From QAMX01 sp003149835 (GTDB lineage Bacteria > Bacillota > Clostridia > Oscillospirales > QAMX01), in contig CAUGMN010000089.1 of NCBI GenBank assembly GCA_959600635.1, positions 1 to 8,618 of the forward strand: DNA of 8,618 nucleotides, read 5' to 3'. Of the stretch, positions 1 through 6,492 are shown one piece after another; the first letter of the stretch is position 1, and each line of letters starts with the position of its first letter. The notes beneath the pieces were generated by a model. That model saw only the letters and a program-made list of their open reading frames with translations. It did no database searches and was not told the DNA's origin. Made by a program: the position numbers and the translations under genes.

Positions 1-62
1 TCGGGGCGTGTACCGAAAATGCTCATGACCTTGATACGGTCGGTATTCGGGCGTTTATCCAT
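1..62 (-). CDS. wecB: UDP-N-acetylglucosamine 2-epimerase, N-terminal fragment (cut by window edge)
   Basis: Only the first 20 codons are inside the window. They read MDKRPNTDRIKVMSIFGTRP. The stretch KVMSIFGTRP is the hallmark first beta strand and loop of the non-hydrolysing UDP-GlcNAc 2-epimerase family (WecB/MnaA), which converts UDP-GlcNAc to UDP-ManNAc in the cytoplasm for teichoic acid linkage units or other surface polysaccharides. The start is supported by AAGGA ten bases upstream. It lies 41 bases after the stop of the tagO-like gene on the same strand, which is the enzyme expected to act just before the ManNAc step, so the two are probably co-transcribed. The rest of the protein (family members are about 370-390 residues) is outside the window, so integrity cannot be judged. 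Basis: motif seen directly, function from family knowledge. Confidence 0.85.
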   Translation of the reverse strand, partial: MDKRPNTDRIKVMSIFGTRP

Positions 63-103
63 CACACAGTTTTCCTTATTTTTCGATCGGTTTGGACGCG
101 AGT

Positions 104-1225
104 TTATTCGGCGTCGTCTTTTAAATCGGCGGGTTTATCCGGGTTTTCAGCAGACATCGCCTGCTGCTCTTTGAAATGGCGCTCATGCGAGAGATAAAGC
201 TTGACGGCGACGGCCAGGACGATGAGAATCACGAGCGCCATAATCATCATCTTGATCAGGTTGCTGTTGGTCAACAGGATGGCGGAGAGCCCTAAAATCG
301 CACTGACGGCGTATAAAATTGCCACAGCCTGCTTCTGAGACATCCCCATATCGATCAGCTTGTGGTGAATATGGCCGCGGTCGGCTTCCCATGGCTTTTT
401 GCCGTGGATCAAACGGCGGATAATCGCGATCGCGGTGTCAAAAATCGGCAGGCCGAGCACTAAGAAGGGAAGGCCGAAATTGACGAGCGTAAACCACTTA
501 AAATTACCGGAAACCGATACGGTCGCAAGGATAAAGCCCAAAAACAGCGCGCCTGAGTCGCCCATAAAGATTTTGGCGGGATTAAAGTTGTAAGGCAGAA
601 ACCCGATACAGGCGCCGGCGAGCGCGGCGATCAACAGCGCCGTAGCCGCGTCGCCGAGCTGGACGACGATCAAAAAGATCGAGAAGGAAGCGATGGTCGA
701 AACGCCGCAGGCCAGCCCGTCCAATCCGTCGATAAAATTGACGGCGTTGGAAAGCCCGACAATCCAGAGTACGGTCAGCGGCGCGGAGAGATAGGAAAGC
801 CAGATCTTTCCGCCCTCGGCAAAATTGAAAAAGTTGGAAATAAATTCGATCCTTAGGCCGCAGGCGACCGGAATAATCGCCGCGACGATCTGGACAACAA
901 ATTTCAGCTTCGCATCAAGGACAAAGCGGTCGTCCAGAGCGCCGAGCAGCACAATGACGGAAGCGCCGATCAGAATGCCTGCCAGTTGAAGCGACAGATC
1001 TGCGAAAATCAACACAGAAATGAGAAAACCAAGGTAAATTGCGATGCCGCCCAAGAGCGGGATCGGTTTTTTATGCACACGGCGCGCGTCCTTTGGAACG
1101 TCGATCGCGCCGACCCGGCAGGCAAATTTTTTGACAAGCGGCGTCGCGGCCAGCGCTATGGCCGCGGCGCAGAGAAAGGCAAACAGGGAGCGGAGCAATT
1201 CGCCGCTGCTGATGTTGGTAAACAT
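104..1225 (-). CDS. tagO: Undecaprenyl-phosphate GlcNAc-1-phosphate transferase (TagO/WecA, MraY superfamily)
   Basis: A 373-residue polytopic membrane protein of usual family length. It transfers a sugar-1-phosphate, most likely GlcNAc-1-phosphate from UDP-GlcNAc, to undecaprenyl phosphate, the first step of wall teichoic acid or other surface glycan synthesis. Motifs in order: DVPKDARRVHKKPIPLLGG (42-60), the Mg-binding GALDDR (95-100), NAVNFIDGLDGLA (160-172), PAKIFMGDSGALFLGF (216-231) and the cytoplasmic histidine loop ADRGHIHHKL (281-290). About ten hydrophobic helices alternate with these loops. The HIHH loop and the lack of a MurNAc-pentapeptide context favour TagO/WecA over MraY. After the last helix (about 325-345) there is a charged 30-residue tail rich in E, K and D, of no known role. 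The start has AAGGAGG seven bases upstream. The gene lies 26 bases after trpS and just before wecB, which supports the role. The sugar donor is inferred. Confidence 0.93.
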   Translation of the reverse strand: MFTNISSGELLRSLFAFLCAAAIALAATPLVKKFACRVGAIDVPKDARRVHKKPIPLLGGIAIYLGFLISVLIFADLSLQLAGILIGASVIVLLGALDDRFVLDAKLKFVVQIVAAIIPVACGLRIEFISNFFNFAEGGKIWLSYLSAPLTVLWIVGLSNAVNFIDGLDGLACGVSTIASFSIFLIVVQLGDAATALLIAALAGACIGFLPYNFNPAKIFMGDSGALFLGFILATVSVSGNFKWFTLVNFGLPFLVLGLPIFDTAIAIIRRLIHGKKPWEADRGHIHHKLIDMGMSQKQAVAILYAVSAILGLSAILLTNSNLIKMMIMALVILIVLAVAVKLYLSHERHFKEQQAMSAENPDKPADLKDDAE

Positions 1226-1251
1226 GGTGATCCTCCTTGCGTCAGCGCGGC

Positions 1252-2271
1252 TTAATACAGGGGACGGGGCTTTTTGACAAAACCCACTTTTTTATAGACC
1301 TTGTCGAGCATCCGCGAGGCGGACCGCGCCGCTTTGAGCGCGCCGGCCGTATAAATCTCTTCGAGGTAGGTCTTGTCCTTCATCAGAGCGTCGGCCTGCT
1401 CGCGGATGGGGCGCAGCTTGTCGCAGACCAGCTCGCCGACGGCCGACTTAAAGTCGCCGTAACCTTTTCCGTCGAATTCCCGGGCGATCTCATCAAAACT
1501 CCGGCCGCTCAAAGAAGCGTAGATCGACATCAGGTTGGAGATCCCTTTCTTATTGACCGGATCGTAGCGCACCGCGGTGTCGCTGTCGGTAACGGCACGG
1601 CGGAACTTGCGCATGATTGCGTCGTCACGGTCTTTGAGGAGGATACAGCCCGTATCGTCGTCGGATTTCGACATTTTTTTGTCCGGCTCGGAGAGACTCA
1701 TGATCCGCGCGCCGACCTTTGGGAGGACGGGTTCGGGGAGCTTAAAGACGTTTCCGTAGAGATTGTTAAAGCGCGTTGCGATGTCGCGGCAGATTTCAAC
1801 GTGCTGCTTCTGATCCTCGCCGACGGGGACGATATCGGTGTCGTACAAGAGAATGTCGGCGGCCATCAGGACAGGATAGGTGAACAGGCCGGCGTTGATG
1901 TTGTCGGCATGTTTGGCGGACTTATCCTTGAACTGGGTCATGCGGGAAAGCTCGCCGAACATCGTATAACAGCCGAGAACCCATGCGAGCTCAGCGTGCG
2001 CCGCGACATGACTTTGGATAAACAGCGTACATTTTTCCGGGTCCAGCCCTGCCGCGATATAGTAGGCGAGCTGCTCCAAGGCGTTGCGGCGAAGCTCCGC
2101 GGGGTCGAGACGGATCGTAATCGAGTGCATATCGACGACGCAGAAAATCGATTCATACTGCTCCGTCAAATTTTTCCAGTTTTTGATGGCGCCGAGATAG
2201 GAGCCGAGCGTCAGCGCGCCGGTCGGTTTAATGCCGCTGAATTGAATCAGCCGTTTTTCTGTTGTTTCCAT
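1252..2271 (-). CDS. trpS: Tryptophanyl-tRNA synthetase (TrpRS)
   Basis: A 339-residue class Ic aminoacyl-tRNA synthetase that charges tRNA-Trp in the cytoplasm. The N-terminus FSGIKPTGALTLGSYLGAIKNW (11-32, motif TLGS at 21-24) holds the HIGH-equivalent signature in the form usual for Gram-positive TrpRS, where T replaces the first histidine. The Rossmann core includes TYPVLMAADILLYDTDIVPV (131-150), with Asp139 at the position that reads the indole nitrogen, followed by GEDQKQH (151-157). The second signature KMSKS is intact at 199-203. The C-terminal helical anticodon-binding part runs to about residue 330. Length is normal. The start is fixed by AGGAGG, which overlaps the TAG stop of the upstream aminotransferase gene (gap 12 bases), so it is translated from a shared transcript. 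No T-box motif was seen ahead of this gene or in the operon leader, which is notable for a clostridial trpS but not unique. Confidence 0.97.
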   Translation of the reverse strand: METTEKRLIQFSGIKPTGALTLGSYLGAIKNWKNLTEQYESIFCVVDMHSITIRLDPAELRRNALEQLAYYIAAGLDPEKCTLFIQSHVAAHAELAWVLGCYTMFGELSRMTQFKDKSAKHADNINAGLFTYPVLMAADILLYDTDIVPVGEDQKQHVEICRDIATRFNNLYGNVFKLPEPVLPKVGARIMSLSEPDKKMSKSDDDTGCILLKDRDDAIMRKFRRAVTDSDTAVRYDPVNKKGISNLMSIYASLSGRSFDEIAREFDGKGYGDFKSAVGELVCDKLRPIREQADALMKDKTYLEEIYTAGALKAARSASRMLDKVYKKVGFVKKPRPLY

Positions 2272-2283
2272 CGCCTTGCCCTC

Positions 2284-3483
2284 CTATTTCCTGTCTGCCA
2301 GATATTCGCCGGCGACTTCTCCGAGAATCTTCATCCCCGTGTCGATCTGTTCGTCGGTGGGCAGGGAAAAGTTCAGCCGGAAGGACGGGGAAACTTCGCG
2401 CTCATCGGCGGCGAAGGACGCTCCGGGCACCGCGGCGACGAGGCGCTTGGAGGCCATGCCGCAGAACGCCATGCTGTCGGAGCCCGCCGGCAGCGTACAC
2501 CAGATAAAGAGCCCGCCGTCAGGACGACCGACCGCGACTTCGCGGGGGAAATAGCGCTCCGCGGCCGCGAGCATCGCGTCGCGCTTCCGTGAGTACAGCG
2601 CGCGGATGGTCTGGATATGCGCGTCGAGGTCATAACGCCGCAGATATTCGGAGATGACCATCTGAAAGAACAGGTTGGTATGGACGTCGCTGACCTGTTT
2701 GGCGACGGTCAGCTTGGCGATGATTTGTTTGTCCGCGATGACAAAACCGACGCGGATGCCGGGGGCGATGACCTTGGAAAAGGAACCGACGAAGATCACC
2801 CGTCCGTCGTCGTCCAGACTCTTGATCGTCGGCACATCCTCACCGGAATAGCGCAGCTCAAAGTAAGGGCTGTCCTCGAGAATCAGAAAGTCGTATTGCT
2901 TGGCCAGTTCCAGCAGGCGGCGGCGCTTTTCAAGGCTCATCGTAACGCCGGAGGGATTCTGGAATGTAGGAATGACATAGAGAAGACGCACGCGGCCGTC
3001 CTGCCGCAGATAGGCTTCAAGCGCTTCCGTATCCATGCCGTCGTCGTCGACGGGAATGCCTTTGAGCTTTAAGCCGTAAGAACGGAACGCGTTCAGCGCG
3101 CCGACAAAGCTCGGCGCCTCGCAGACGACGGTATCGCCGTCGTTACAGAAAATCTTCGCCGTCATTTCAATGCCCTGCTGTCCGCCGGAGACGATCAGGA
3201 GATCGTCTCCGTCCGCGCCGGTGGCGTACTTGGCGCGCATACGTTCGGCGATCTGCGCGCGCAGCGGCGCGTAACCTTCGGAAATACCATATTGCAGAGC
3301 GGAGGCGTAGTGCTGCGTAAACAGCTCCGCGGCAATCCCGCTCATCTCCCGCGCCGGAAACGATTCGGCGCCCGGATTGCCCGCGGCAAAGGAAATCACA
3401 TCGGGATTCTGCGTGACTTTCAAAATTTCACGGATCGCTGAGGGCGCGAGCGAACCAATCCTATCGGCAAATTGATATGTCAT
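2284..3483 (-). CDS. PLP-dependent class I aminotransferase (LysN / 2-aminoadipate aminotransferase-like)
   Basis: A 399-residue fold-type I aminotransferase of the group related to archaeal/Thermus LysN and to the catalytic half of MocR regulators, here without a GntR DNA-binding domain. It swaps amino groups between an amino acid and a 2-oxo acid using pyridoxal phosphate; aromatic, branched or 2-aminoadipate substrates are possible and cannot be told apart by reading. Active-site residues visible: IPTFQNPSG (171-179, Asn176), ILEDSPYFELRY (201-212, Asp204 and Tyr207), GSFSKVIAPGIRVGF (233-247, Schiff-base Lys237 and phosphate-binding Arg244) and SFRLNF (367-372, Arg369 for substrate carboxylate). 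Start choice: an in-frame ATG lies 21 bases further upstream (3504) but lacks a Shine-Dalgarno sequence. ATG at 3483 has GAGG eight bases upstream and gives MTYQFADRIGSL, the usual family beginning. First gene of the operon with trpS, tagO and wecB. Confidence 0.92.
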   Translation of the reverse strand: MTYQFADRIGSLAPSAIREILKVTQNPDVISFAAGNPGAESFPAREMSGIAAELFTQHYASALQYGISEGYAPLRAQIAERMRAKYATGADGDDLLIVSGGQQGIEMTAKIFCNDGDTVVCEAPSFVGALNAFRSYGLKLKGIPVDDDGMDTEALEAYLRQDGRVRLLYVIPTFQNPSGVTMSLEKRRRLLELAKQYDFLILEDSPYFELRYSGEDVPTIKSLDDDGRVIFVGSFSKVIAPGIRVGFVIADKQIIAKLTVAKQVSDVHTNLFFQMVISEYLRRYDLDAHIQTIRALYSRKRDAMLAAAERYFPREVAVGRPDGGLFIWCTLPAGSDSMAFCGMASKRLVAAVPGASFAADEREVSPSFRLNFSLPTDEQIDTGMKILGEVAGEYLADRK

Positions 3484-3491
3484 GTGTGATA

Positions 3492-3495
3492 CCTC
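3492..3495 (-). promoter_or_regulatory. Ribosome binding site deciding the aminotransferase start
   Basis: GAGG on the minus strand ends eight bases before the ATG at 3483. The alternative in-frame ATG at 3504 has only AT-rich sequence at the matching distance. This supports the shorter 399-residue product over a 406-residue one. Confidence 0.6.
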
Positions 3496-3626
3496 GTCCT
3501 TCATTCGTCATATTTGTCCCGCGCCGGTCGGTTTTTCCGCAGACGCCGGTCGCATGGGAGGGATAACGGTTTCCAGCAAAACGGCCGGAGTTCGCACGCC
3601 GTCGGGATTCCGCGTTTATCTGTTAT

Positions 3627-3655
3627 ATTCTATCACAAAAAAACAAAAACCGCAA
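3627..3655 (-). promoter_or_regulatory. Sigma-A-type promoter of the aminotransferase-trpS-tagO-wecB operon
   Basis: On the minus strand, -35 TTGCGG (3650-3655) and -10 TAGAAT (3627-3632) are 17 bases apart, with a T-rich spacer. Expected transcription start is near 3620, giving a leader of about 137 bases before the aminotransferase ATG. It is the only convincing promoter between the terminator at 3726-3764 and the operon. The leader shows no T-box consensus and no terminator hairpin. It carries a 9-base direct repeat (3522-3530, 3544-3552). No internal promoter was seen in the short gaps downstream. Confidence 0.65.
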
Positions 3656-3722
3656 GGCGTTTGAGAGAGAAACGGCATACGGCATTGTAAGAGTACAATA
3701 GATCTCTGTTTTCAACAAAGTG

Positions 3723-3764
3723 AAAAAGCTGCGCCCCGCGAAAAAAATTCGCAGGGCGCAGCTT
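3723..3764 (-). terminator. Intrinsic terminator of the lipoprotein gene
   Basis: The arms AAGCTGCGCCC (3726-3736) and GGGCGCAGCTT (3754-3764) are perfectly complementary. The stem continues inward through one G-U wobble in the minus-strand RNA (3737/3753) and five more pairs (GCGAA 3738-3742 with TTCGC 3748-3752), leaving a five-base loop. This makes about 17 pairs. On the minus strand the stem is followed directly by a run of Ts (3723-3727), as required for factor-independent termination of minus-strand transcripts. It starts 11 bases after the lipoprotein stop codon. On the plus strand there is no T run after the stem, so it is one-directional. It separates the lipoprotein unit from the aminotransferase operon. 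Confidence 0.92.
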
Positions 3765-3775
3765 GATATCTCAGA

Positions 3776-6142
3776 TCAGTCGGCGGGCTTGGTTTCCTGC
3801 GTCAGCAGAAAGGTTTTGCCCATGTAGGTTTCGGCGTCGATTGCGAAAGCAAAGTCATACAGGCCGTTTTCGTTGACATAGACCTGATAGCCGTCTGCAT
3901 AACCCTTTCCGGAGGAGAGCTCGAAGGGCTGTCCGTCGCAGGTAATCGTGGGCAGACGATAGTCCGTAAAGCCCTCGGCACGCAGCACGACGTTGTTGAC
4001 GCCCTTTTCAAGGGTAAACTCGGCGCGATTGTCCGAGGCTTGGGTTCTGAAAAGCATGTCGCATGCGTCGGCGCGGAGCTTTTGCAGCGGCGCGGCGGTG
4101 TTGATCTGCTTGCCGTAGGGCATTAAAATGAAGTCAAGCACAATCTTATCGCCCGCCTGGAAGGAAAGGGTGTCGGCGTCGAGCGAGAACCAGCCGCAGT
4201 TTGAGCTGGGGTCAAAGCCGACCACGAAGCCGACGTCTGTGGACTTTCCACCGACGGTGATCTCGCTGTTTGTGATTACAAGCCCGACGTTGGCGAGCTG
4301 TTGCTCCGATGGGAGGATGTCATAGAAAGCCATATAGGGCTGATCTCGCCCGAGCGGGTAGGTCGTGGCGGAGTCCAGACTGCTCACGGCGACCTCGGCA
4401 TCGCTGCCGTCGGCGGCCAGATAGCCGAATTTTTGGAACAGGGAGAAGCGGGTATCGAAACGCATGAACCGCAGCCGCTCCCGGGCATTTTCAATGGTCA
4501 CATCGTTCAGAAATTCGAGCTCGATGGTGACAAAGTTGCGGTTTTCGTCGGTCTGCGGCAGCTCTATGGCTCGATAGGAGAGCTTCGCGTCACCGTTGTG
4601 CGCTAAAAAGTTCATGGTCACGTCGGTGTAAACCGGCCCTGCGGAGGCGATGTTCGAACCCGTATAGCGCATGTAGTTGACGCTTTTGGTGGATTTGTCG
4701 GTCAGATAGTCGGTCAGATAAGTGTGCCCGGCTGAGTCAAACTGCGGCTGATCGTTCCAGATTTCACCCGACAAGCCGCGAAAGTCGGGCAGGAAATATC
4801 CGTCGCGCTCCTTCGTGAAGAAATTCATACAGAAGCATGTCGTCTCGGTCACGCCGACCGAAAGGTGGTAATAGGGGACGAAAAACTGGATGGAGGAAAG
4901 CTGCTTTAAGGGCGTTTTGCCCCAGTTCTGGTACATCTGAATCAGCTTGTAAGAAAGGCTTTCGCCGGACTTGGCCCGCAGCGGCACGATGCTCTCGCCG
5001 TATGATGGGTCGCCCGGGTAGTACTGAGGTTCCTCGAATTCGCCGCAGAAATTTTTGCCCGACTGCACGTTGACCGGCAGCATGTCGCCCTCTCCGGTCA
5101 TGAGAGCGGCGCATTCGAGCGTGCCGGCGTCGGTATGCAGCATGACATAGAGATTTCGGTCGTCCTCGGCGTTGATCGTAAAGTCAAGCTCGGGGCGGTA
5201 ATCGGGATTTTCGTAATAGGGCATATTGAAATCGTTGCTGCCCTCAATATTAAAGCGGTAGTAGCCGGCGAGCGGATCGTACCCTACGTAATCGGAAGCA
5301 TAAGTATTTTCGAAGAGGAGGATGCCTTCAATCGGATGCTGCTCGACATAGACCTCGCGGTTCAGCTCCTCCTCGCTCGTCCCGTAGAATAGGCGGGCGC
5401 CAAAAGTGAAAGAATCGACGTCTTGAAGCGCCTGTCCGGCGCAGAGGCGGAGCGTGACCGCACTGTCTGAAACCTCGCTTTCGAGGACGCCCACGCCATC
5501 TTTTGGCAGAATATAGCCCACGATCCAGCCGTTTTTGAGCTTCACAGCGGCGTAGCCGTCGCCTGAAAGCAGCTCGCCGTCCAATTTCAGTTCGATAAAT
5601 AGCTTTTCGATCGGTTCGTTTTCGCGAATCCGTCGGACTGTAACCGTTTCGTGAATCTTGTCGCCGTAGGTGTGGAAGGTGCGCTCAAACAAGGCGGGAT
5701 TCAGTTCCTCGCCGCAGTACAACTGGTTATTCATGATATGCATATCGGCATAGTAGAGGCCATGACGGTAAACGTTCATGCGGGAGTAGGTCGTGCCGCT
5801 GCTGACGCGGTACTCCCGCCCGTCGGGCGCGACGGCGCAGAGGTCAGAGCTTTGGATAAGCTCCTTCCCGTCGTGCGTATGCATGCTGGAAAAGACGTGT
5901 TCGCCGTTCAGGGGCAGCGTCAAGATGACGTCTTTGTTTTTAAGGAGAACGCCGGTTTTGTTGTTTCTCTTTCCCTCATAGAGGCACTGCCAGGATACGG
6001 TGTTCTTTACCGACTCGGCGTAGGCGACGCCGTCGTCGTAGGGTGTCTGCACGGGCTTTGCCTTTGAGCAGCCGCCCAAGGCGAGACTGAGAATAAATAC
6101 GCTGACCGCCGCAAGCGCGGCGATTCTGCTTTTCTTCATCAT
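3776..6142 (-). CDS. Large secreted lipoprotein of unknown function (788 residues)
   Basis: I do not recognise this protein family. The N-terminus MMKKSRIAALAAVSVFILSL is a lipoprotein signal peptide, with lipobox LGGC at 22-25, so mature protein begins at Cys25 and should be tethered to the outer face of the membrane. The rest is long, without further membrane helices, rich in aromatic, Asp and Gly residues and in alternating beta-strand pattern. That suggests several beta-sandwich domains of the kind found in carbohydrate-binding or carbohydrate-processing surface proteins; this is inference. Striking stretches are VGYDPLAGYYRFNIEGSNDF (286-305) and GYFLPDFRGLSGEIWNDQPQ (448-467). Residues about 705-770 look like a separate Ig-like C-terminal domain. 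Eleven cysteines besides the lipidated one are present, unusual for an exported protein of this type. Start choice: the frame is open back to 6313, but only ATG 6142 puts the signal peptide at the N-terminus and has GAGGG nine bases upstream. Own promoter at 6338-6366, own terminator at 3726-3764. Confidence 0.88.
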   Translation of the reverse strand: MMKKSRIAALAAVSVFILSLALGGCSKAKPVQTPYDDGVAYAESVKNTVSWQCLYEGKRNNKTGVLLKNKDVILTLPLNGEHVFSSMHTHDGKELIQSSDLCAVAPDGREYRVSSGTTYSRMNVYRHGLYYADMHIMNNQLYCGEELNPALFERTFHTYGDKIHETVTVRRIRENEPIEKLFIELKLDGELLSGDGYAAVKLKNGWIVGYILPKDGVGVLESEVSDSAVTLRLCAGQALQDVDSFTFGARLFYGTSEEELNREVYVEQHPIEGILLFENTYASDYVGYDPLAGYYRFNIEGSNDFNMPYYENPDYRPELDFTINAEDDRNLYVMLHTDAGTLECAALMTGEGDMLPVNVQSGKNFCGEFEEPQYYPGDPSYGESIVPLRAKSGESLSYKLIQMYQNWGKTPLKQLSSIQFFVPYYHLSVGVTETTCFCMNFFTKERDGYFLPDFRGLSGEIWNDQPQFDSAGHTYLTDYLTDKSTKSVNYMRYTGSNIASAGPVYTDVTMNFLAHNGDAKLSYRAIELPQTDENRNFVTIELEFLNDVTIENARERLRFMRFDTRFSLFQKFGYLAADGSDAEVAVSSLDSATTYPLGRDQPYMAFYDILPSEQQLANVGLVITNSEITVGGKSTDVGFVVGFDPSSNCGWFSLDADTLSFQAGDKIVLDFILMPYGKQINTAAPLQKLRADACDMLFRTQASDNRAEFTLEKGVNNVVLRAEGFTDYRLPTITCDGQPFELSSGKGYADGYQVYVNENGLYDFAFAIDAETYMGKTFLLTQETKPAD

Positions 6143-6151
6143 TTTTATAAA

Positions 6152-6156
6152 CCCTC
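6152..6156 (-). promoter_or_regulatory. Ribosome binding site deciding the lipoprotein start
   Basis: GAGGG on the minus strand lies nine bases before the ATG at 6142. A second ATG follows directly (6139) at a worse distance of 12. Together with the signal peptide this rejects the longer reading frame that opens at a TTG at 6313. Confidence 0.7.
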
Positions 6157-6201
6157 GCTTCCGTAAAATTCTATTTTTCTTTTCACCTAACGCTACCAGC
6201 G

Positions 6202-6306
6202 CTATTTTTTGACGGCGCCGCACAGGGCGGCAATCTGTCCGTCGGGCGTATCCGGGACGAGTCTGTCGGCTTTGCGGATGGTCCCGTATACGCCATTCAA
6301 AAAAAT
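6202..6306 (-). CDS. Possible small ORF in the lipoprotein leader (non-ATG start or remnant)
   Basis: The frame holds a 34-codon reading frame ending TAG at 6202. Its translation contains NGVYGTIRKADRLV and ends IAALCGAVKK. Codons have mostly G or C in third position and the amino-acid mix is protein-like, while the neighbouring frame (open into the lipoprotein) is arginine-rich as shadows are. A consensus AAAGGAGG lies nine bases before an in-frame ATT (6306) and fifteen before an in-frame TTG (6300); no in-frame ATG exists. Deleting one T of the seven-T run (6299-6305 region) would join a TTG at 6313 to this frame. It could be a leader peptide with an unusual start, the remnant of a small gene, or only structured RNA, since it overlaps two strong hairpins. 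Function unknown. Confidence 0.25.
   Translation of the reverse strand: MFLNGVYGTIRKADRLVPDTPDGQIAALCGAVKK
6211..6294 (-). promoter_or_regulatory. Tandem hairpins in the lipoprotein mRNA leader
   Basis: First hairpin in the transcript: arms 6281-6294 and 6245-6258, 13 of 14 positions paired (one A/G mismatch at the eighth), with a 22-base loop. Second hairpin, one base further: outer arms GACGG/CCGTC (6239-6243 and 6211-6215) and an inner GCCGC/GCGGC stem (6227-6231 and 6217-6221) with a five-base loop, joined by an asymmetric internal loop. Neither is followed by a U run in the transcript, so they are not ordinary terminators. They lie between the promoter and the lipoprotein start codon, where they could act on mRNA stability or translation. 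I do not recognise a known riboswitch class. Pairing is seen directly; any regulatory role is inference. Confidence 0.5.
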
Positions 6307-6315
6307 AAGTCAACG

Positions 6316-6323
6316 CCTCCTTT
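6316..6323 (-). promoter_or_regulatory. Orphan consensus Shine-Dalgarno sequence at the start of the leader
   Basis: AAAGGAGG on the minus strand begins about eight bases after the expected transcription start. It is the best ribosome binding sequence in the window, yet no ATG or GTG lies 5-10 bases after it. A TTG lies two bases on (too near), an ATT nine bases on. It may serve the small ORF at 6202-6306, or it may be a ribosome standby or mRNA-stabilising site, as known for 5'-end Shine-Dalgarno sequences in Bacillus. Confidence 0.55.
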
Positions 6324-6337
6324 ATAAATGTTGCCCT

Positions 6338-6366
6338 ATTATATCATGGGGAAAAGGAAAACGCAA
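6338..6366 (-). promoter_or_regulatory. Sigma-A-type promoter of the lipoprotein gene
   Basis: On the minus strand, -35 TTGCGT (6361-6366) and a perfect -10 TATAAT (6338-6343) are separated by 17 bases. Transcription is expected to start near 6331, leaving a leader of about 189 bases before the lipoprotein ATG. This indicates that the lipoprotein has its own transcript and need not depend on read-through from the 110-residue membrane protein gene upstream. Confidence 0.82.
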
Positions 6367-6492
6367 CATCAAAAAATATTTGTTGCAGCGATACGGCGCA
6401 ATGTCCCGACGCACAGCGTCACGGAGACACAAGACAGCGCAGACACCGGCCGGGCCGTCCTGCGAGAAAAAACGGAATCATCGCCCTCGACA
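6367..6492. other. Intergenic stretch upstream of the lipoprotein promoter
   Basis: Together with the leader this completes a 350-base gap between the lipoprotein and membrane protein genes. It holds no credible gene. A short perfect hairpin, GACGC-TGT-GCGTC on the minus strand (6408-6420), and a T6 stretch near 6470 are present, but they do not occur in the order of an intrinsic terminator, so the end of the upstream transcript is not visible. Confidence 0.5.

Noticed and set aside
1237..2592. A 451-codon open frame on the plus strand opposite trpS and the end of the aminotransferase gene.
   Set aside because: Shadow of trpS: it spans two real genes and their gap, and has no ribosome binding site or recognisable domain.
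3515..3562. A 15-codon frame beginning ATG in the aminotransferase leader (minus strand).
   Set aside because: No Shine-Dalgarno sequence before it and no regulatory codon pattern such as a run of Trp.
6143..6313. N-terminal extension of the lipoprotein by 57 residues.
   Set aside because: It is Arg-rich, starts at a TTG only two bases after the Shine-Dalgarno sequence, and would bury the signal peptide inside the protein.
6408..6420. Hairpin GACGC-TGT-GCGTC downstream of the membrane protein gene, considered as a terminator.
   Set aside because: The stem is short and no T run follows on either strand.
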